Source: Gluconobacter potus (GTDB taxonomy: Bacteria; Pseudomonadota; Alphaproteobacteria; Acetobacterales; Acetobacteraceae). From it: a stretch of DNA of 64,000 bases. Both the position numbers and the translations under genes were made by a program. The notes under the pieces are model-generated. The model made no database searches. It was not told where the DNA came from and was given only the letters and a program-made list of their open reading frames with translations. Positions 16,542 through 29,937 of the stretch are shown in pieces. Location: contig NZ_JABCQF010000008.1 of the NCBI RefSeq assembly GCF_015244705.1, positions 1 through 64,000 on the forward strand. The letters are read 5' to 3'. How positions within the stretch are numbered: the stretch's first letter is position 1; the number at the start of each line of letters is the position of its first letter.

Positions 16542-17474
16542 TCAGAGCTTCAGACGTCGGCGCATTTCTCTCGCCACGAGGGGGGTATCGTCAAGCGGCA
16601 TGACATCCCACGGAACCTGTGTCGGATCGAACCACTTAACCCGCCCGGCGTCTTCAAGCGTTTTTACAAAGCGTGAAATCCGGCTGGAGCGGCCTGGAAG
16701 CGGAAAAACCAGGACCGGGGCAGAGGTCGCCACGGCTTCGGAAATCATCGAGACACTGTCCGTCGTGACGGCAATCATGTCCGCACAGGCCAGCATACCC
16801 ATATAAGGGTTGTCGTCCCCGCTACCTGTCAGAACGGCAATACCATGAGGCTCTAGCCGTTCGAGAAAAATGGCCACGGCAGCGGGATCGGTCCGGCGGG
16901 AGGGGGTAAGGACGGCCTGCATGGCATTGCGCTTCGTGAAAGTGATGATCCCGTCCGCCATCCGCTCCGCTTCAACCGGTCCCAGCGAGAAACGACCATT
17001 GGCGCCCCCAACCAGAATGGACAGAAGCGGCCGTGCGTCCTGTTTCAGGCGCTCTTCCCATTCGGTCCGTGCCACAGCGAGCTTCTGTGGTGTGACGGGA
17101 TGCAGTGCATTGCGCGAAATCAGGACATTCGGTCCGCTGATGCCATCATGCGTGTTGGCAATCACGAGGTCGAACTTGCTGACCGGCATGCGCGGGTTCT
17201 GGATCTGCACGACCGGCAGTCCCTCGCGCCGGGCAACGGCCCTGCCGATGACGCCCCCTGTTCCGCCGATACAGATGATGAGGCCTGTGTCTTCGGGAAT
17301 CCTGATGGGATCGACCCGGCGCATCGGAGAGGGCCAGTAACGCGCCGGAAAACGCGACCAGAAAGGCTGGATACACACAGGCCGGAAATCCCACTCCAGA
17401 CCAGCCTTTTCAGCCAGTCCCGCCCCCTGTGCCCGCATGCCGGCGAAGTCCTCTGCGATGATGATAGCCTTCAT
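16542..17474 (-). CDS. ELM1/GtrOC1-family protein (DUF1022, glycosyltransferase-like)
   Basis: This product of about 310 residues belongs to the bacterial family named after the plant mitochondrial fission protein ELM1, which has a GT-B-like two-domain fold. The sequence shows ICIGGTGGVIGRAV, LVIANTHDGISGPNV, SILVGGANGRFSLG and AVTTDSVSMISEA, the last typical of a nucleotide-sugar-binding half. The upstream open frame is longer, but a GGAG about 8 bases before the ATG at 17,474 and the family's usual MKAIII-like start decide the call. The biochemical role in bacteria is uncertain. It is divergent from the helicase gene, with 62 bases between. Confidence 0.85.
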   Translation of the reverse strand: MKAIIIAEDFAGMRAQGAGLAEKAGLEWDFRPVCIQPFWSRFPARYWPSPMRRVDPIRIPEDTGLIICIGGTGGVIGRAVARREGLPVVQIQNPRMPVSKFDLVIANTHDGISGPNVLISRNALHPVTPQKLAVARTEWEERLKQDARPLLSILVGGANGRFSLGPVEAERMADGIITFTKRNAMQAVLTPSRRTDPAAVAIFLERLEPHGIAVLTGSGDDNPYMGMLACADMIAVTTDSVSMISEAVATSAPVLVFPLPGRSSRISRFVKTLEDAGRVKWFDPTQVPWDVMPLDDTPLVAREMRRRLKL

Positions 17475-17536
17475 GAGGGAACTCCGCAAAAAAGAAGGTA
17501 TTTCCCGAACTGCGAGAAATTTGGCAAGAAGCGCAC

Positions 17537-18718
17537 ATGACAACGTCCCAGCCGCGCCCTGCCTCGCCGACCGCAACGTCCGCCACTCCTGCTCCCGGGT
17601 TTGAGGAGCTTGGGCTGATTGCGCCCCTGCTGGCAACTCTTGCCCAGGCCGGACACAAACGTCCGAGCCTGATCCAGGCACAGGCCATCCCCCCTCTGCT
17701 GGAGGGCAAGGACGTTCTGGTCGGCTCCCAGACAGGCAGCGGCAAGACCGCCGCTTTCGTGCTGCCCATGCTCCAGAAGCTCGAAGAAGCTGGCCCGGCC
17801 CCCGGCCCCCGTGCGCTTATTCTGGAACCTACGCGCGAGCTTGCTGCCCAGACTGCGGCCGTCTGCCGTCAGCTCGGGCGCAGGCTGTCTCTGAAAACGC
17901 GCGTTATCTGCGGCGGGACGTCCCGGGAGCAGCAGGTCCAGTCCGTCAGCGATGGCGTGGATATCATCGTTGCGACCCATGGCCGTCTTCTGGATCTGGT
18001 CATGCAGGCCGATCTTGTTCTGGAACATCTGACCTATCTGGTTCTGGATGAGGCGGATCGTCTGCTGGATGAGGATTTCTCCGCCAGCATGACGGCGCTG
18101 ACTCCCTATTTTCCGGACCAGCCGCCCCAGACTGTTTTCTGCTCGGCTACACTGCCCGAACCGGTCATGGATCTGGCCAAGCGTGTGACGCGCAATCCCG
18201 TCCGCGTGGAAATCGCGGCGGAATCCTTCACGCCCAAGAATATCCGTCAGCGGGCGATTTTCGTGGAGAAGGACGACAAGCCCGAGACCGTTGCCCGTCT
18301 CCTGAAGCATTTCGAAGGCCGCAGCATCGTTTTCGCGCGGACGAAAAACACGGTGGACGCGCTCGCCAAAACCCTGCGCCGGCATAACCTTCGGGTTGAA
18401 ACCCTGCATGGCGACCGGACGCAGGGTGCCCGCAACAAGGCACTGGATCTGTTCCGTCAGGGGCGTGTTCCCGTGCTGGTCACGACCGATATCGCCTCGC
18501 GTGGTCTCGACATCCCGGATGTGGATCTCGTCATCAACATGGACATGCCCGAAACGCCGGAAGCTTATGTCCATCGTATTGGCCGGACCGCCCGTGCCGG
18601 TCGCAAGGGCGTGGCGTTCTCGCTGATCAATATCGACGAGCGCACGTTCCTGCGCGATGTCGAAAAGCATATCGGCTACCGCGTCCGGATCGCGACGGAA
18701 GACTCGCTGGACCGCTAG
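17537..18718 (+). CDS. DEAD-box ATP-dependent RNA helicase (RhlE-like)
   Basis: A 393-residue core helicase for RNA remodelling in the cytosol. In order it shows a Q motif (RPSLIQAQAIP), motif I SQTGSGKT, Ia PTREL, motif II DEAD (VLDEADRLLDED), motif III SAT, motif V DIASRGLDIPDV and motif VI HRIGRTARAGR. There is a Pro/Thr-rich N-terminal tail of about 25 residues and only a very short C-terminal extension, unlike RhlE or RhlB proteins with long basic tails. The stop codon shares CTAG with the convergent glycosyltransferase gene. Confidence 0.95.
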   Translation: MTTSQPRPASPTATSATPAPGFEELGLIAPLLATLAQAGHKRPSLIQAQAIPPLLEGKDVLVGSQTGSGKTAAFVLPMLQKLEEAGPAPGPRALILEPTRELAAQTAAVCRQLGRRLSLKTRVICGGTSREQQVQSVSDGVDIIVATHGRLLDLVMQADLVLEHLTYLVLDEADRLLDEDFSASMTALTPYFPDQPPQTVFCSATLPEPVMDLAKRVTRNPVRVEIAAESFTPKNIRQRAIFVEKDDKPETVARLLKHFEGRSIVFARTKNTVDALAKTLRRHNLRVETLHGDRTQGARNKALDLFRQGRVPVLVTTDIASRGLDIPDVDLVINMDMPETPEAYVHRIGRTARAGRKGVAFSLINIDERTFLRDVEKHIGYRVRIATEDSLDR

Positions 18719-19791
18719 GACATCTCACGGCTGGCGAGAATATCTCTCGCCAGATTTTCCCATTCCTGCCCGCTATCAACCTGCGGGCGAACGGGTGGAG
18801 GCGCGTCAAGGATATTCTCCAGCGCTCTCGCAATCGCCACCGGTTCCGGCGCGCACAGAACGGCCTGCGCATCGTCCGAAAACTGCTCCACCAGCCCCCC
18901 GACCCGCGTTGCGACGACATAGCGCCCGCTGGCAATCGCCATAGCCCCGACGCCACTCTGGGAGGCCTCACGATAGGGCAGCACCACAATGTCGGCCCAT
19001 GCGATGAGGCGGGGAAGTTCGTCTTCTGCGACCCAGCGGTTCTCGACCCTGACCTGCGCCAGTGTCGCAAGTCGCCCCAATTCCGGGCTTTCAGGTCCCT
19101 GTCCCACAACCCGACATTCGAACTCACGCCTGACATGCGGCAAAGCTTCCGCCAGCAGATCCAGCCCCTTGTAGGGCAACAGACGGCCAAACATCAGGAT
19201 GCGCGGGGCTCCCTCATGGGCGAATGGTGGCGCGGCTGCCTCCCCAATGAACGGTGGGTGAGCCAAGGCGACGACGGGACAGCCTACGGCATCCGGCCCG
19301 GTGGCCAGTCTATCGGCGACATGACGGCTGAATGTGACGATCTGATCGGCCTGACGGATCAGCCGGCGTTGCAGGATCGCCTGAAAAGGATAGCCATCGC
19401 CCGGATGAGGCTGCGCATCGTGGACAATGACCACGATCCGTACGCCAGCCCGACGCAGCACATGCGTCATCAGTAGATCCAGAGGTCCCGGCATCGCACA
19501 GATCGCTATGTCCGGACAGAAGTCTCTCACAATCCGTCCCAGTTGGTGCAGGAGTCCCGGTACCGTCAGCAGGCGTCCGACCAGGCCCTGGATGGAGCTG
19601 TAGGTCGCAACTTTCACGACCGCGTCCGGAGCATTCCGGCTCTGAAGGATTTCCGCCCGGTCTGACAGGCAGAGCAGAACATCCGTATCGGGCAGTCGTC
19701 TCAGCCCATCCGCCAGATCCACGGCAATCCGCGGCCCGGCTCCCCGCCGCCCCCATTGCCACACAAGAATGCGTTCGGCAGGTTTCGTCAC
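18715..19791 (-). CDS. Glycosyltransferase, GT4-like
   Basis: A GT-B glycosyltransferase of about 358 residues. The acceptor half includes ILVWQWGRRGAGPRIAVDLA. The donor-binding half includes ILMFGRLLPYKGLDLLAEAL and, near the C-terminus, IVVLPYREASQSGVGAMAIASGR with the E-x7-E type region. The open frame continues upstream, but a GTG at 19,791 overlaps the stop of the preceding glycosyltransferase by GTGA, so translation is coupled and this start is preferred. It probably adds a sugar to a lipopolysaccharide or exopolysaccharide; the sugar is unknown. Confidence 0.88.
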   Translation of the reverse strand: MTKPAERILVWQWGRRGAGPRIAVDLADGLRRLPDTDVLLCLSDRAEILQSRNAPDAVVKVATYSSIQGLVGRLLTVPGLLHQLGRIVRDFCPDIAICAMPGPLDLLMTHVLRRAGVRIVVIVHDAQPHPGDGYPFQAILQRRLIRQADQIVTFSRHVADRLATGPDAVGCPVVALAHPPFIGEAAAPPFAHEGAPRILMFGRLLPYKGLDLLAEALPHVRREFECRVVGQGPESPELGRLATLAQVRVENRWVAEDELPRLIAWADIVVLPYREASQSGVGAMAIASGRYVVATRVGGLVEQFSDDAQAVLCAPEPVAIARALENILDAPPPVRPQVDSGQEWENLARDILASREMS

Positions 19792-21050
19792 GGCTGGACC
19801 CCAACCGCCAGAGCCGCTTCCCGTAGTGTCGCACCATTCAGGCGCGTGGCGATCCTCTGTCTGGCATTCGCACCAAGGCGGGACCGCAAGTCCGGATCTG
19901 CGGCTGCAGTCCGCAGGGCCGCCACGGCAGCGTCCCTGTCGGGCAGTGCCCATTTTGTATCCGGCATGTCCCAGATCCCGCGTGGATCCCGCGCCGGAAC
20001 CAGCGTGTACGGGACCGGCAGACCGCACGTCCCGTCCAGAAACTCCGTCGTCGCCGACCAGTCCGTTGCAATCACGCACCGCCCCAGCGCCATGGCCTCC
20101 GCCACGACAAGGCCGAACCCTTCACTACGATGGAGGGACAGCACGATATCCGCACAGACCGTCAGGGCAAGCCGGTCCGCGCCGCTGAGCTGCCCGGTCT
20201 CGATCCGGATATTGGGCGCTCCGCCGGTGGCCGCCCGGATCTCCGCCAGGTCGTCAGGATAATGTTCGGTATGGCCGATCTTCATGAGTAGGAGCCGGTC
20301 TGAACGCTCCCCGAAGGCAGCGCGAAACGCCTGGATCGTCTCAATCGGGCTTTTGCGCACCATGCTGGAAGACAGGCTGAACGAAACCAGAACAATCACG
20401 CAGTCTTCCGGTAACCTGAAAGATGCCCGGTCACGGTCTGAGGGTTTCTGTTCCGCAAGGCCCACCGGATGCTCGACGACCCGCACAGGACGCCCCAGCG
20501 TACGAAAAGCCTGAGCGGTAAAATGCGACGGAGCCCAGATTTCATGGACATGACGGCGGGCATGACGCCATGTCTGCGGCACAACCGGCAGTTCCCAGGC
20601 CCAGTATCCGATGACCCGCCGTCCGGTTCTCAGCCAGCGTGGCATGAAAAGCTGTACATAAGGCAGCATCGGCGCATTGACGTGAATTATCAGTGGCGCT
20701 CCCGGCCCCGTCGCGTCCCCTTCAAGAACGCGTCTGTCAACGTCCCATGTTGCGCAGGGAATGTTCATGTCCCGCAGTGCCCGGACCATCAGGCGTGCTC
20801 CCTCGCCCAGTCCCGAACTGCGGCTGAATTCTCCCGCCACGATCATCCCGTGTGCCGGAACAATTCTGTGCGGCCTGAGCGCAGGGGCTGCGAGCGCCGT
20901 GACCCACGCGAAAAACCGCCTTCGGGATCCGGCAGGAAGCCGCTGCCACAATTTGTGAAAAAAGGAGAGAGACTGTTTCATCGTCCGTTCATGTGCCGTC
21001 TGTACCTGGGTCGTGACCATGGACACGAGCCGTAATCCGCGAAAAACCAA
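19788..21050 (-). CDS. Glycosyltransferase, GT4-like
   Basis: The first gene of a two-gene glycosyltransferase operon. The protein (about 400-420 residues) has GEFSRSSGLGEGARLMVRAL near the N-terminus, ADIVLSLHRSEGFGLVVAEAMALG as the donor-binding glutamate motif, and CVIATDWSATTEFL. It fits group 1 transferases. Several starts are possible (21,050, 21,020 or 20,981); none has a strong ribosome-binding site, and residues before KQSLSFFHKLW are probably not part of the fold. The gene is divergent from a deacylase gene across 138 bases. Confidence 0.88.
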   Translation of the reverse strand: MVFRGLRLVSMVTTQVQTAHERTMKQSLSFFHKLWQRLPAGSRRRFFAWVTALAAPALRPHRIVPAHGMIVAGEFSRSSGLGEGARLMVRALRDMNIPCATWDVDRRVLEGDATGPGAPLIIHVNAPMLPYVQLFMPRWLRTGRRVIGYWAWELPVVPQTWRHARRHVHEIWAPSHFTAQAFRTLGRPVRVVEHPVGLAEQKPSDRDRASFRLPEDCVIVLVSFSLSSSMVRKSPIETIQAFRAAFGERSDRLLLMKIGHTEHYPDDLAEIRAATGGAPNIRIETGQLSGADRLALTVCADIVLSLHRSEGFGLVVAEAMALGRCVIATDWSATTEFLDGTCGLPVPYTLVPARDPRGIWDMPDTKWALPDRDAAVAALRTAAADPDLRSRLGANARQRIATRLNGATLREAALAVGVQP

Positions 21051-21188
21051 GCGGAGTACGGAAAAGGGACGCGCCAGACCAACCTCGGCGAAATGTGACT
21101 CTCCTCAGGGCCGGCCGAAGAAAAAGGCAACATTCCCTCTCTGGCGAGCCGTCCCCAACGTGCTTACACTACAACCCATGACCGATCC

Positions 21189-22331
21189 ATGTCCTACGCT
21201 CCCCAGTGCAGGTATGGCTCCGCCGGGCGACCGGACGGGGAGCAGTTGGTCCTGCCCTGTATCGTCGGGTTTCCGGGGACCATGAGTTGCAAGGCGGGAC
21301 AGCGGCACCATCCGCTCCGGATCCGTCAGCCCCGCCTGTCGGAAACGCTGCCGGGGCTCGGCCGTCCGCCCCTGGTCTTCAACGTGGCCCTTCCGCCCCC
21401 CGATCTTTCATCGTGGCTCGCACCTCCTTCGGGCATGCCGGGCGTCTGGGTTTTCGATTCGGGACGTTCCGGGCCGGAGATGGTCATCACGGCCATGGTG
21501 CATGGAAACGAATATGCCGGGGGATGGGCGCTTGAAAATCTCCGCAGGCGTGGTCCTGTCCTGTCCTCGGGACGCCTGACGCTGATCCTGGCCAATCTGG
21601 AGGCGTTCGATCGCTTCGATGCTGCCAATCCGGTCATGTCCCGTCATGTGGACGAGGATCTCAACCGTCTGTGGCATAACACACGCCTGAACAGTCGCGA
21701 GCATTCCAGCGAACTTGAGCGCGCCCGTAAGCTTCAGCCCTATATCGCCCGGGCGGACCTGCTTCTGGATCTGCATTCCACACTCTGGCCATCCGAACCC
21801 CTGTTCATTGCCCCACCCCGTCAGCGATCTGCCGAATTCGCCTGTGCTCTGGCCGGGGGCAAGGAATTGCCGCAGACGGTCCTGACGGATCTCGGGCATC
21901 ATGGCGGATCACGGCTGATCGAGCATGCGCATTTCATGTCGGCGGGCGGTACCGGACGTAGTTGTCTTCTGGAAGCGGGTCCTCACTGGGAGCCTGCCAC
22001 CGTCACGGTCATGGAAAGCGCCATCGCACGCCTGCTGGTGGAGGCCGAGACCATCCATCTTCGTGGACAGGCGACAGAGGAGTCGTGCCCGCCGGAAATG
22101 GCGGTGGTGACGGACAATATCATCGCCCGGAATGCGGATTTCAGTTTCATCAGGCCATGGGAGGGCGGGGTTACAATCCCCAAGGCGGGAACGCCCCTCG
22201 CTCATGACGGACATGATCTGATCTACACACCCTATGACGAGTGTCTGCTGATCATGCCCAATCTTCGCCCCCGCAGGGGGCAGCTTGCGGTTCGTCTGGC
22301 CAGACGAACCGCAGTATTGTTCAGGTCTTAG
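21189..22331 (+). CDS. Succinylglutamate desuccinylase/aspartoacylase-family metallohydrolase
   Basis: A zinc-dependent carboxypeptidase-like hydrolase of the AstE/ASPA family. The metal and substrate signature VHGNEYAGG (H and E) is followed by [19 protein letters not shown] and LLLDLHST (third zinc ligand His). [11 protein letters not shown] is a later family motif, and the C-terminal beta domain includes [12 protein letters not shown]. The family removes acyl groups from amino acids. The true start may be the ATG at 21,282, preceded by GGGGACC, because the first 31 residues look non-native. The stop shares TTAG with the convergent glyA gene. Confidence 0.85.
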   Translation: MSYAPQCRYGSAGRPDGEQLVLPCIVGFPGTMSCKAGQRHHPLRIRQPRLSETLPGLGRPPLVFNVALPPPDLSSWLAPPSGMPGVWVFDSGRSGPEMVITAMVHGNEYAGGWALENLRRRGPVLSSGRLTLILANLEAFDRFDAANPVMSRHVDEDLNRLWHNTRLNSREHSSELERARKLQPYIARADLLLDLHSTLWPSEPLFIAPPRQRSAEFACALAGGKELPQTVLTDLGHHGGSRLIEHAHFMSAGGTGRSCLLEAGPHWEPATVTVMESAIARLLVEAETIHLRGQATEESCPPEMAVVTDNIIARNADFSFIRPWEGGVTIPKAGTPLAHDGHDLIYTPYDECLLIMPNLRPRRGQLAVRLARRTAVLFRS

Positions 22332-23632
22332 GCAGAAGCGCGGTCATAGATCGGGAAGCGGCGGCACAGGGCTTTCACTTCCTCATGCACGCGGGCCGTC
22401 ACGGCCTCGGCATTGTCTTCCTCAAGAGCCGCCGTCAGCACTTCGTCGATCATACGACCGACTTCGCGGAACTCGGCTTCCCCGAAACCGCGTGCCGTCG
22501 CCGCCGGGCTGCCCAGACGGATGCCGGAGGTTACGAACGGCTTTTCCGGATCGAACGGAATGGCGTTCTTGTTCGCCGTGATGCCGGCGCGCTCGAGGAT
22601 GGCTTCGGCCAGCTTGCCCGTTACCTTCTTCGGACGCAGATCCACGAGGATCAGATGGCTGTCCGTGCCACCCGTGACGATGTCGAAGCCACGGTTCTGA
22701 AGCTCGTCCGCCAGCGCGCGGGCATTGGCCAGAACGCGCTTCTGATAGGCCTTGAACTCATCCGACAGGGCTTCGCCAAAAGCGACGGCCTTGCCTGCAA
22801 TGACGTGCATGAGCGGACCGCCCTGCAGCCCCGGGAACACGGCGGAGTTCACTTTCTTCGCTAGATCCGGATTGTTCGTCAGGATGATGCCACCACGCGG
22901 GCCACGCAGCGTCTTGTGCGTCGTGGACGTCGTGATGTCGGCCACCGGAACCGGGTTCGGATACAGACCTGCGGCGACCAGACCGGCGAAATGCGCCATG
23001 TCGACCATCAGATACGCACCGACTTCATCGGCGATCTTGCGGAAGCGGGCAAAGTCGATGACGCGCGGGTAAGCCGAGCTGCCAGCCACGATGATCTTCG
23101 GCTTGTGCTCGCGGGCCAGTGCTTCCATCTGGTCATAGTCGATCAGACCATCTTCGGCACGCACACCGTACTGCACGGAGTTGAACCACTTGCCCGAATA
23201 GTTCGGAGCCGCGCCATGCGTCAGATGTCCACCAGCGGCGAGACTCAGGCCCAGAATCGTATCGCCCGGAGCGGCGAGTGCCATGAAAGCCGCCTGGTTG
23301 GCGTTGGCGCCGGAGTGCGGTTGCACATTGGCGAACTCTGCGCCGAACATCTTCTTTAGACGCTCAATGGCGAGGTTCTCGACGCGGTCCACATCCACGC
23401 AACCGCCATAATAGCGCTTGCCCGGAAGGCCTTCCGCATACTTGTTCGTCAGCACTGAACCCTGTGCTTCCATGACGGCAAAGGAGGCCATGTTCTCCGA
23501 AGCGATGAGCTCGATGCCATCCTGCTGGCGCGTCAGCTCCTCGTTCAGGATGGTGGCAACTTCGGCATCAACCTCCTTGAGGGGGGCATGAAAGAAACGA
23601 TTCAGCGTGGACTGGCTGGCGTGTTCCGACAT
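22328..23632 (-). CDS. glyA: Serine hydroxymethyltransferase
   Basis: A full-length (434 residues) cytosolic PLP enzyme that interconverts serine and glycine and supplies one-carbon units to folate, which also feeds purine synthesis encoded 4 kb away. The signature [13 protein letters not shown] contains the PLP-binding lysine; [26 protein letters not shown] and YFGGCVDVD-like elements fit the family. It stands alone, convergent with the preceding deacylase and divergent from an amino acid permease across 92 bases. I looked in that gap for a glycine riboswitch and saw none. Confidence 0.98.
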   Translation of the reverse strand: MSEHASQSTLNRFFHAPLKEVDAEVATILNEELTRQQDGIELIASENMASFAVMEAQGSVLTNKYAEGLPGKRYYGGCVDVDRVENLAIERLKKMFGAEFANVQPHSGANANQAAFMALAAPGDTILGLSLAAGGHLTHGAAPNYSGKWFNSVQYGVRAEDGLIDYDQMEALAREHKPKIIVAGSSAYPRVIDFARFRKIADEVGAYLMVDMAHFAGLVAAGLYPNPVPVADITTSTTHKTLRGPRGGIILTNNPDLAKKVNSAVFPGLQGGPLMHVIAGKAVAFGEALSDEFKAYQKRVLANARALADELQNRGFDIVTGGTDSHLILVDLRPKKVTGKLAEAILERAGITANKNAIPFDPEKPFVTSGIRLGSPAATARGFGEAEFREVGRMIDEVLTAALEEDNAEAVTARVHEEVKALCRRFPIYDRASA

Positions 23633-23724
23633 CGTGGTCCATTCTCCAGGGTGAGTTCGGCATGTGACTAGCCCAGATTGCCTGCCTCGGCAAAAACAAT
23701 CCGCCTATCAAACGAGGATCCTTC

Positions 23725-26550
<2,826 letters not shown>

Positions 26551-26554
26551 AGGA

Positions 26555-26881
26555 TCAGGTCCGACGGACGCGTGCGTGGCGGTGTGCCGAGGCAACTGCG
26601 ACACGTGCGTGAGCGACTGCATGCGGACGATAGGCCACGTTACGGACAACCGCGTGTGAACTGTTCCAGGCAACGGCCGTATTATGCGACGTCGTGCGAC
26701 GTGCAAGAGCATGATGGAAAACGACGTGGTGATAGACCGGCGTGGCGGTCAGTGCATCGAAGGTCAGCTTGCTGGCTTCGTAATCGGTGATTGCCGGACG
26801 GGCATAGGCCTTGCCTGCCCCCATGCAGATACCGACGCCCATGATACCCAGAGCAATTCTGCCGACCCAGTTCCGCGCCAT
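26555..26881 (-). CDS. Small secreted His/Ala-rich hypothetical protein
   Basis: A 108-residue protein with a signal peptide (VGRIALGIMGVGICMGAGKAYA-R). The mature part is rich in His, Ala, Val and Arg, with about 15 histidines in runs such as HHVVFHHAL, so metal binding is possible. It is convergent with yraN, 4 bases between stops. It could be a lineage-specific periplasmic protein. No family recognised. Confidence 0.62.
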   Translation of the reverse strand: MARNWVGRIALGIMGVGICMGAGKAYARPAITDYEASKLTFDALTATPVYHHVVFHHALARRTTSHNTAVAWNSSHAVVRNVAYRPHAVAHARVAVASAHRHARVRRT

Positions 26882-27027
26882 TGACGTTTATCCCATCCCG
26901 TTCTGATGGAACCAGCCTATGCGCTGAACTCGGGGTTCGACAACCCCTCTTGGGAAAGTTTCCGAAAAAATCAAGGTCCTGCCACTTTTCGCCGCTTCAT
27001 GGCTGAAATGTGGCAGGAGCAATGCTT

Positions 27028-27051
27028 AAAAAACGCTGAATTCGGCGCTTT
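27028..27051 (-). terminator. Probable terminator at the end of the purine operon
   Basis: On the minus strand AAGCGC-CGAATTCA-GCGTTTTTT forms a 6-base stem with one G-U pair, followed by a T tract, 21 bases past the grxD stop codon. Confidence 0.5.
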
Positions 27052-27071
27052 CCGTTATGACCGTGCCCGAA

Positions 27072-27407
27072 TCAGACGTTGGCGGTCGTGATGCCTTTTT
27101 CGGTCAGCAGAGTCTCGAGCTCACCGCTCTGGTACATGTCGGTCACGATATCGCAGCCACCGACGAACTCGCCCTTGATGTAGAGCTGCGGCACGGTCGG
27201 CCACTGGGAGAAATCCTTGATGCCCTGACGCAGTTCGGCGCTTTCAAGGATGTTGCAGGTCTCGAACGGAACGCCGAGATGCGTGAGGATCTGCACCACA
27301 CGGGCGGAGAAGCCGCACTGCGGGAAGAGCTTGTCACCCTTCATGAACAGCATGACCGGATTGGCGTCGATCAGGTTCTGGATATGCTGGAACACGGTTT
27401 CGGACAT
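27072..27407 (-). CDS. grxD: Monothiol glutaredoxin (Grx4/GrxD)
   Basis: A 111-residue cytosolic CGFS-type glutaredoxin. C31 lies in [27 protein letters not shown] with its conserved lysine, and [20 protein letters not shown], give the glutathione and Fe-S binding surface. The family carries [2Fe-2S] clusters with BolA partners, and a bolA gene lies just upstream in the same operon. It ends the purine operon. It supports Fe-S delivery and iron sensing. Confidence 0.97.
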   Translation of the reverse strand: MSETVFQHIQNLIDANPVMLFMKGDKLFPQCGFSARVVQILTHLGVPFETCNILESAELRQGIKDFSQWPTVPQLYIKGEFVGGCDIVTDMYQSGELETLLTEKGITTANV

Positions 27408-27496
27408 TGGATTTTCCTTGTTTCGGCAGGGCGGACGATGGGTCCGCGCCTGCTGTCTCAGTGCTCGTCTGGAAAAAAGGACGTCAGCCCCGGCTC

Positions 27497-27727
27497 TTAA
27501 GGGGTGAGCGTCTTGAGGGCCATCGCATGCAGTTCAGTGCCCATGCGGGTTCCGAAAGCATCATAGACCAGTTTGTGCTGTCGCACACGAGAAAGGCCAC
27601 GGAAGGCCTCACTCGTGACCGTGCAGGCGTAGTGATCCCCGTCCCCGGCGAGATCTTCGATCTCGATCCGGGCATCGGGAATGGCGGCAAGGATCGTGCG
27701 TTCGATTTCAGAAGCTGCCATAGGCAT
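27497..27727 (-). CDS. bolA: BolA-family protein
   Basis: A 76-residue BolA protein, the usual length, with [24 protein letters not shown] and [18 protein letters not shown], the conserved RxxxH region that ligates an Fe-S cluster with a monothiol glutaredoxin. It starts 5 bases after purL ends, so it is a member of the purine operon. The purL-bolA-grxD order is common in Alphaproteobacteria. It would regulate iron metabolism with GrxD. Confidence 0.95.
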   Translation of the reverse strand: MPMAASEIERTILAAIPDARIEIEDLAGDGDHYACTVTSEAFRGLSRVRQHKLVYDAFGTRMGTELHAMALKTLTP

Positions 27728-27732
27728 GAAAA

Positions 27733-29937
27733 TCAGGCCCCTTCACCCATGAACCGCGGGAAGAATGCGGCATTGATCTCCCGGAGACGCTCGGCACTGA
27801 CGCGGACAGTGCCCGGAAGCTCCAGATTGGAGCCACCCGAACGTCCCAGGCGCATTGCCGGAACGTTGGCCTTCTCCGCCGCCGCGACAAGGGCTGCACC
27901 GTCGGAAGTTGCAATGACGTAGCAGCTTTGGTCCTCACCGAACCAGAATGCATGCGCCGCAACATCCGTCGGCGCGGCTTCAAGCGTGCAGCCAACGCCG
28001 CTCGCCATGACCATTTCCGCCACCGTCACCAGCAGACCACCATCGGCAATGTCATGACAGGCCGCAACCGTGCCCGCAGCAATCTGGCTGCGCACAAAAT
28101 CACCATTGCGACGTTCGACCGCAAGATCGACAACGGGCGGTGCGCCATCTTCACGCTGGCAGATTTCGCGCAGCCACAGCGACTGCCCGAGTTCGCCACG
28201 AATGGCACCAACCAGCACCAGATCATGGGCATCCGGCATGGAAAGCCCGATGGACTTGGACGCGTCCGCCAGTACGCCAAGCGCACCGATCGCCGGTGTC
28301 GGCAGGATGGCCTGTGCTTCACCGGACGGGGAACGCGTCTCGTTATACAGCGAGACGTTGCCGCTCACGACCGGGAAGTCGAGCGCACGGCAGGCATCGC
28401 CCATGCCTTTGATGGCATCGGCAAACTGCGCCATGATTTCCGGACGTTCCGGATTGCCGAAGTTCAGGTTGTCCGTCACGGCCAGCGGAGTTGCGCCCGT
28501 TGCCGTGATGTTGCGCCATGCCTCGGCAACAGCCTGCGCACCGCCTGTCTTCGGATCAGCCTGACAGTAGCGCGGTGTGCAGTCCGTCGTCAGGGCAAGA
28601 CCCAGACGCGTGCCTTCAACGCGCACAACAGCCGCATCGGCCGCACCTGGACGACGCGCCGTGTTGCCACCAACCGAGCCATCATACTGGTTCCAGACCC
28701 AGGCGCGGGACGCCAGATCCGGGCAACCGATCAGCGTCAGAAGCGCCTTCTCGATCCCTTCCGGGTCAGCCGGTGTCTCGATCCGTGCCGGTGCCGTCAG
28801 AGGCACGGTCGGACGGTTGTAGACCGGAGCCTCATCTGCCAGCGGGGCCAGCGGAATGTCAGCCTCGACTTCGCCCTTGTGGCGGATCGTAATGCGGCCC
28901 GTATCGGTCAGTTCACCGATGACGGCGAAGTCCAGCTCCCACTTTGCGAAGATCGCACGGGCAACTTCGGTCCGCTCGGGCTTGAGGACCATGAGCATGC
29001 GCTCCTGGCTCTCGGACAGCATCATTTCGTAAGCCGACATGTTCGGCTCGCGCTGCGGTACGGCATCGAGATTGAGCTCGATGCCCACGCCGCCCTTGCC
29101 TGCCATTTCAACGGCGGAAGACGTCAGACCCGCAGCACCCATATCCTGAATGGCCACGATCGCATCCGTCGCCATCAGTTCGAGGCAGGCCTCGATCAGC
29201 AGCTTCTCGATGAACGGATCGCCAACCTGAACCGTCGGACGCTTGGACGCGGCTTCCTCATCGAACTCCGCTGAGGACATGGTCGCGCCATGAATGCCGT
29301 CACGCCCCGTCTTGGAGCCGACATACACAACCGGATTGCCCACGCCCGCCGCAGCCGACAGGAAGATCTTGTCCTGCTTGGCCACACCCACCGTCATGGC
29401 ATTGACGAGCGGATTGCCGTCATACGCCTTGTGGAAGTTGACCTCGCCACCCACGGTCGGAACACCGACGCAGTTGCCATAACCGCCAACGCCACGGACA
29501 ACACCATCGACGATGCGACGCGTTCCCGCATGTTTCGGATCGCCGAAACGCAGAGCATTGAGGTTTGCAACCGGGCGTGCGCCCATCGTGAACACGTCAC
29601 GCAGGATGCCGCCAACGCCCGTTGCCGCACCCTGATAGGGCTCGATGAAGGACGGGTGGTTGTGGCTCTCCATCTTGAAGACGGCGGCCAGACCCTCACC
29701 GATATCCACGACGCCTGCGTTCTCGCCCGGCCCATGAATGACCCACGGCGCCTTGGTTGGCAGCGTCTTGAGATGGATGCGGGACGATTTGTAGGAGCAG
29801 TGCTCGGACCACATGACGGAGAAAATTCCGAGCTCCGTGAAGCTCGGCGTCCGGCCCATGATCGTGACAAGCTTGTCGTATTCCTCGCCGGTCAGTCCGA
29901 AAGACTGGGCAAGCTGGGCATCAATCGTCACACTCAT
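27733..29937 (-). CDS. purL: Phosphoribosylformylglycinamidine synthase subunit PurL
   Basis: This 734-residue ATP-dependent synthetase subunit, the small PurL that needs PurS and PurQ, makes FGAM in step 4 of purine synthesis. It has [12 protein letters not shown], the ESHNHP loop and [14 protein letters not shown] near the active site. [26 protein letters not shown] lies in the second half. Its start codon overlaps the purQ stop by ATGA. Complete and typical in length. Confidence 0.98.
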   Translation of the reverse strand: MSVTIDAQLAQSFGLTGEEYDKLVTIMGRTPSFTELGIFSVMWSEHCSYKSSRIHLKTLPTKAPWVIHGPGENAGVVDIGEGLAAVFKMESHNHPSFIEPYQGAATGVGGILRDVFTMGARPVANLNALRFGDPKHAGTRRIVDGVVRGVGGYGNCVGVPTVGGEVNFHKAYDGNPLVNAMTVGVAKQDKIFLSAAAGVGNPVVYVGSKTGRDGIHGATMSSAEFDEEAASKRPTVQVGDPFIEKLLIEACLELMATDAIVAIQDMGAAGLTSSAVEMAGKGGVGIELNLDAVPQREPNMSAYEMMLSESQERMLMVLKPERTEVARAIFAKWELDFAVIGELTDTGRITIRHKGEVEADIPLAPLADEAPVYNRPTVPLTAPARIETPADPEGIEKALLTLIGCPDLASRAWVWNQYDGSVGGNTARRPGAADAAVVRVEGTRLGLALTTDCTPRYCQADPKTGGAQAVAEAWRNITATGATPLAVTDNLNFGNPERPEIMAQFADAIKGMGDACRALDFPVVSGNVSLYNETRSPSGEAQAILPTPAIGALGVLADASKSIGLSMPDAHDLVLVGAIRGELGQSLWLREICQREDGAPPVVDLAVERRNGDFVRSQIAAGTVAACHDIADGGLLVTVAEMVMASGVGCTLEAAPTDVAAHAFWFGEDQSCYVIATSDGAALVAAAEKANVPAMRLGRSGGSNLELPGTVRVSAERLREINAAFFPRFMGEGA

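Noticed and set aside
17471-18670. 399-residue minus-strand open frame opposite the helicase
   Set aside because: The helicase motifs on the plus strand are complete and the antisense frame matches no family and overlaps the divergent promoter.
23633-23724. Possible glycine riboswitch between glyA and the permease
   Set aside because: The 92-base divergent gap is too short for a riboswitch with a promoter and shows no matching conserved core.
27928-29274. 448-residue plus-strand open frame across purL
   Set aside because: It is the antisense shadow of purL, which has full family motifs and operon overlaps. The shadow has no ribosome-binding site and an unnatural composition rich in Arg, His and Gln.
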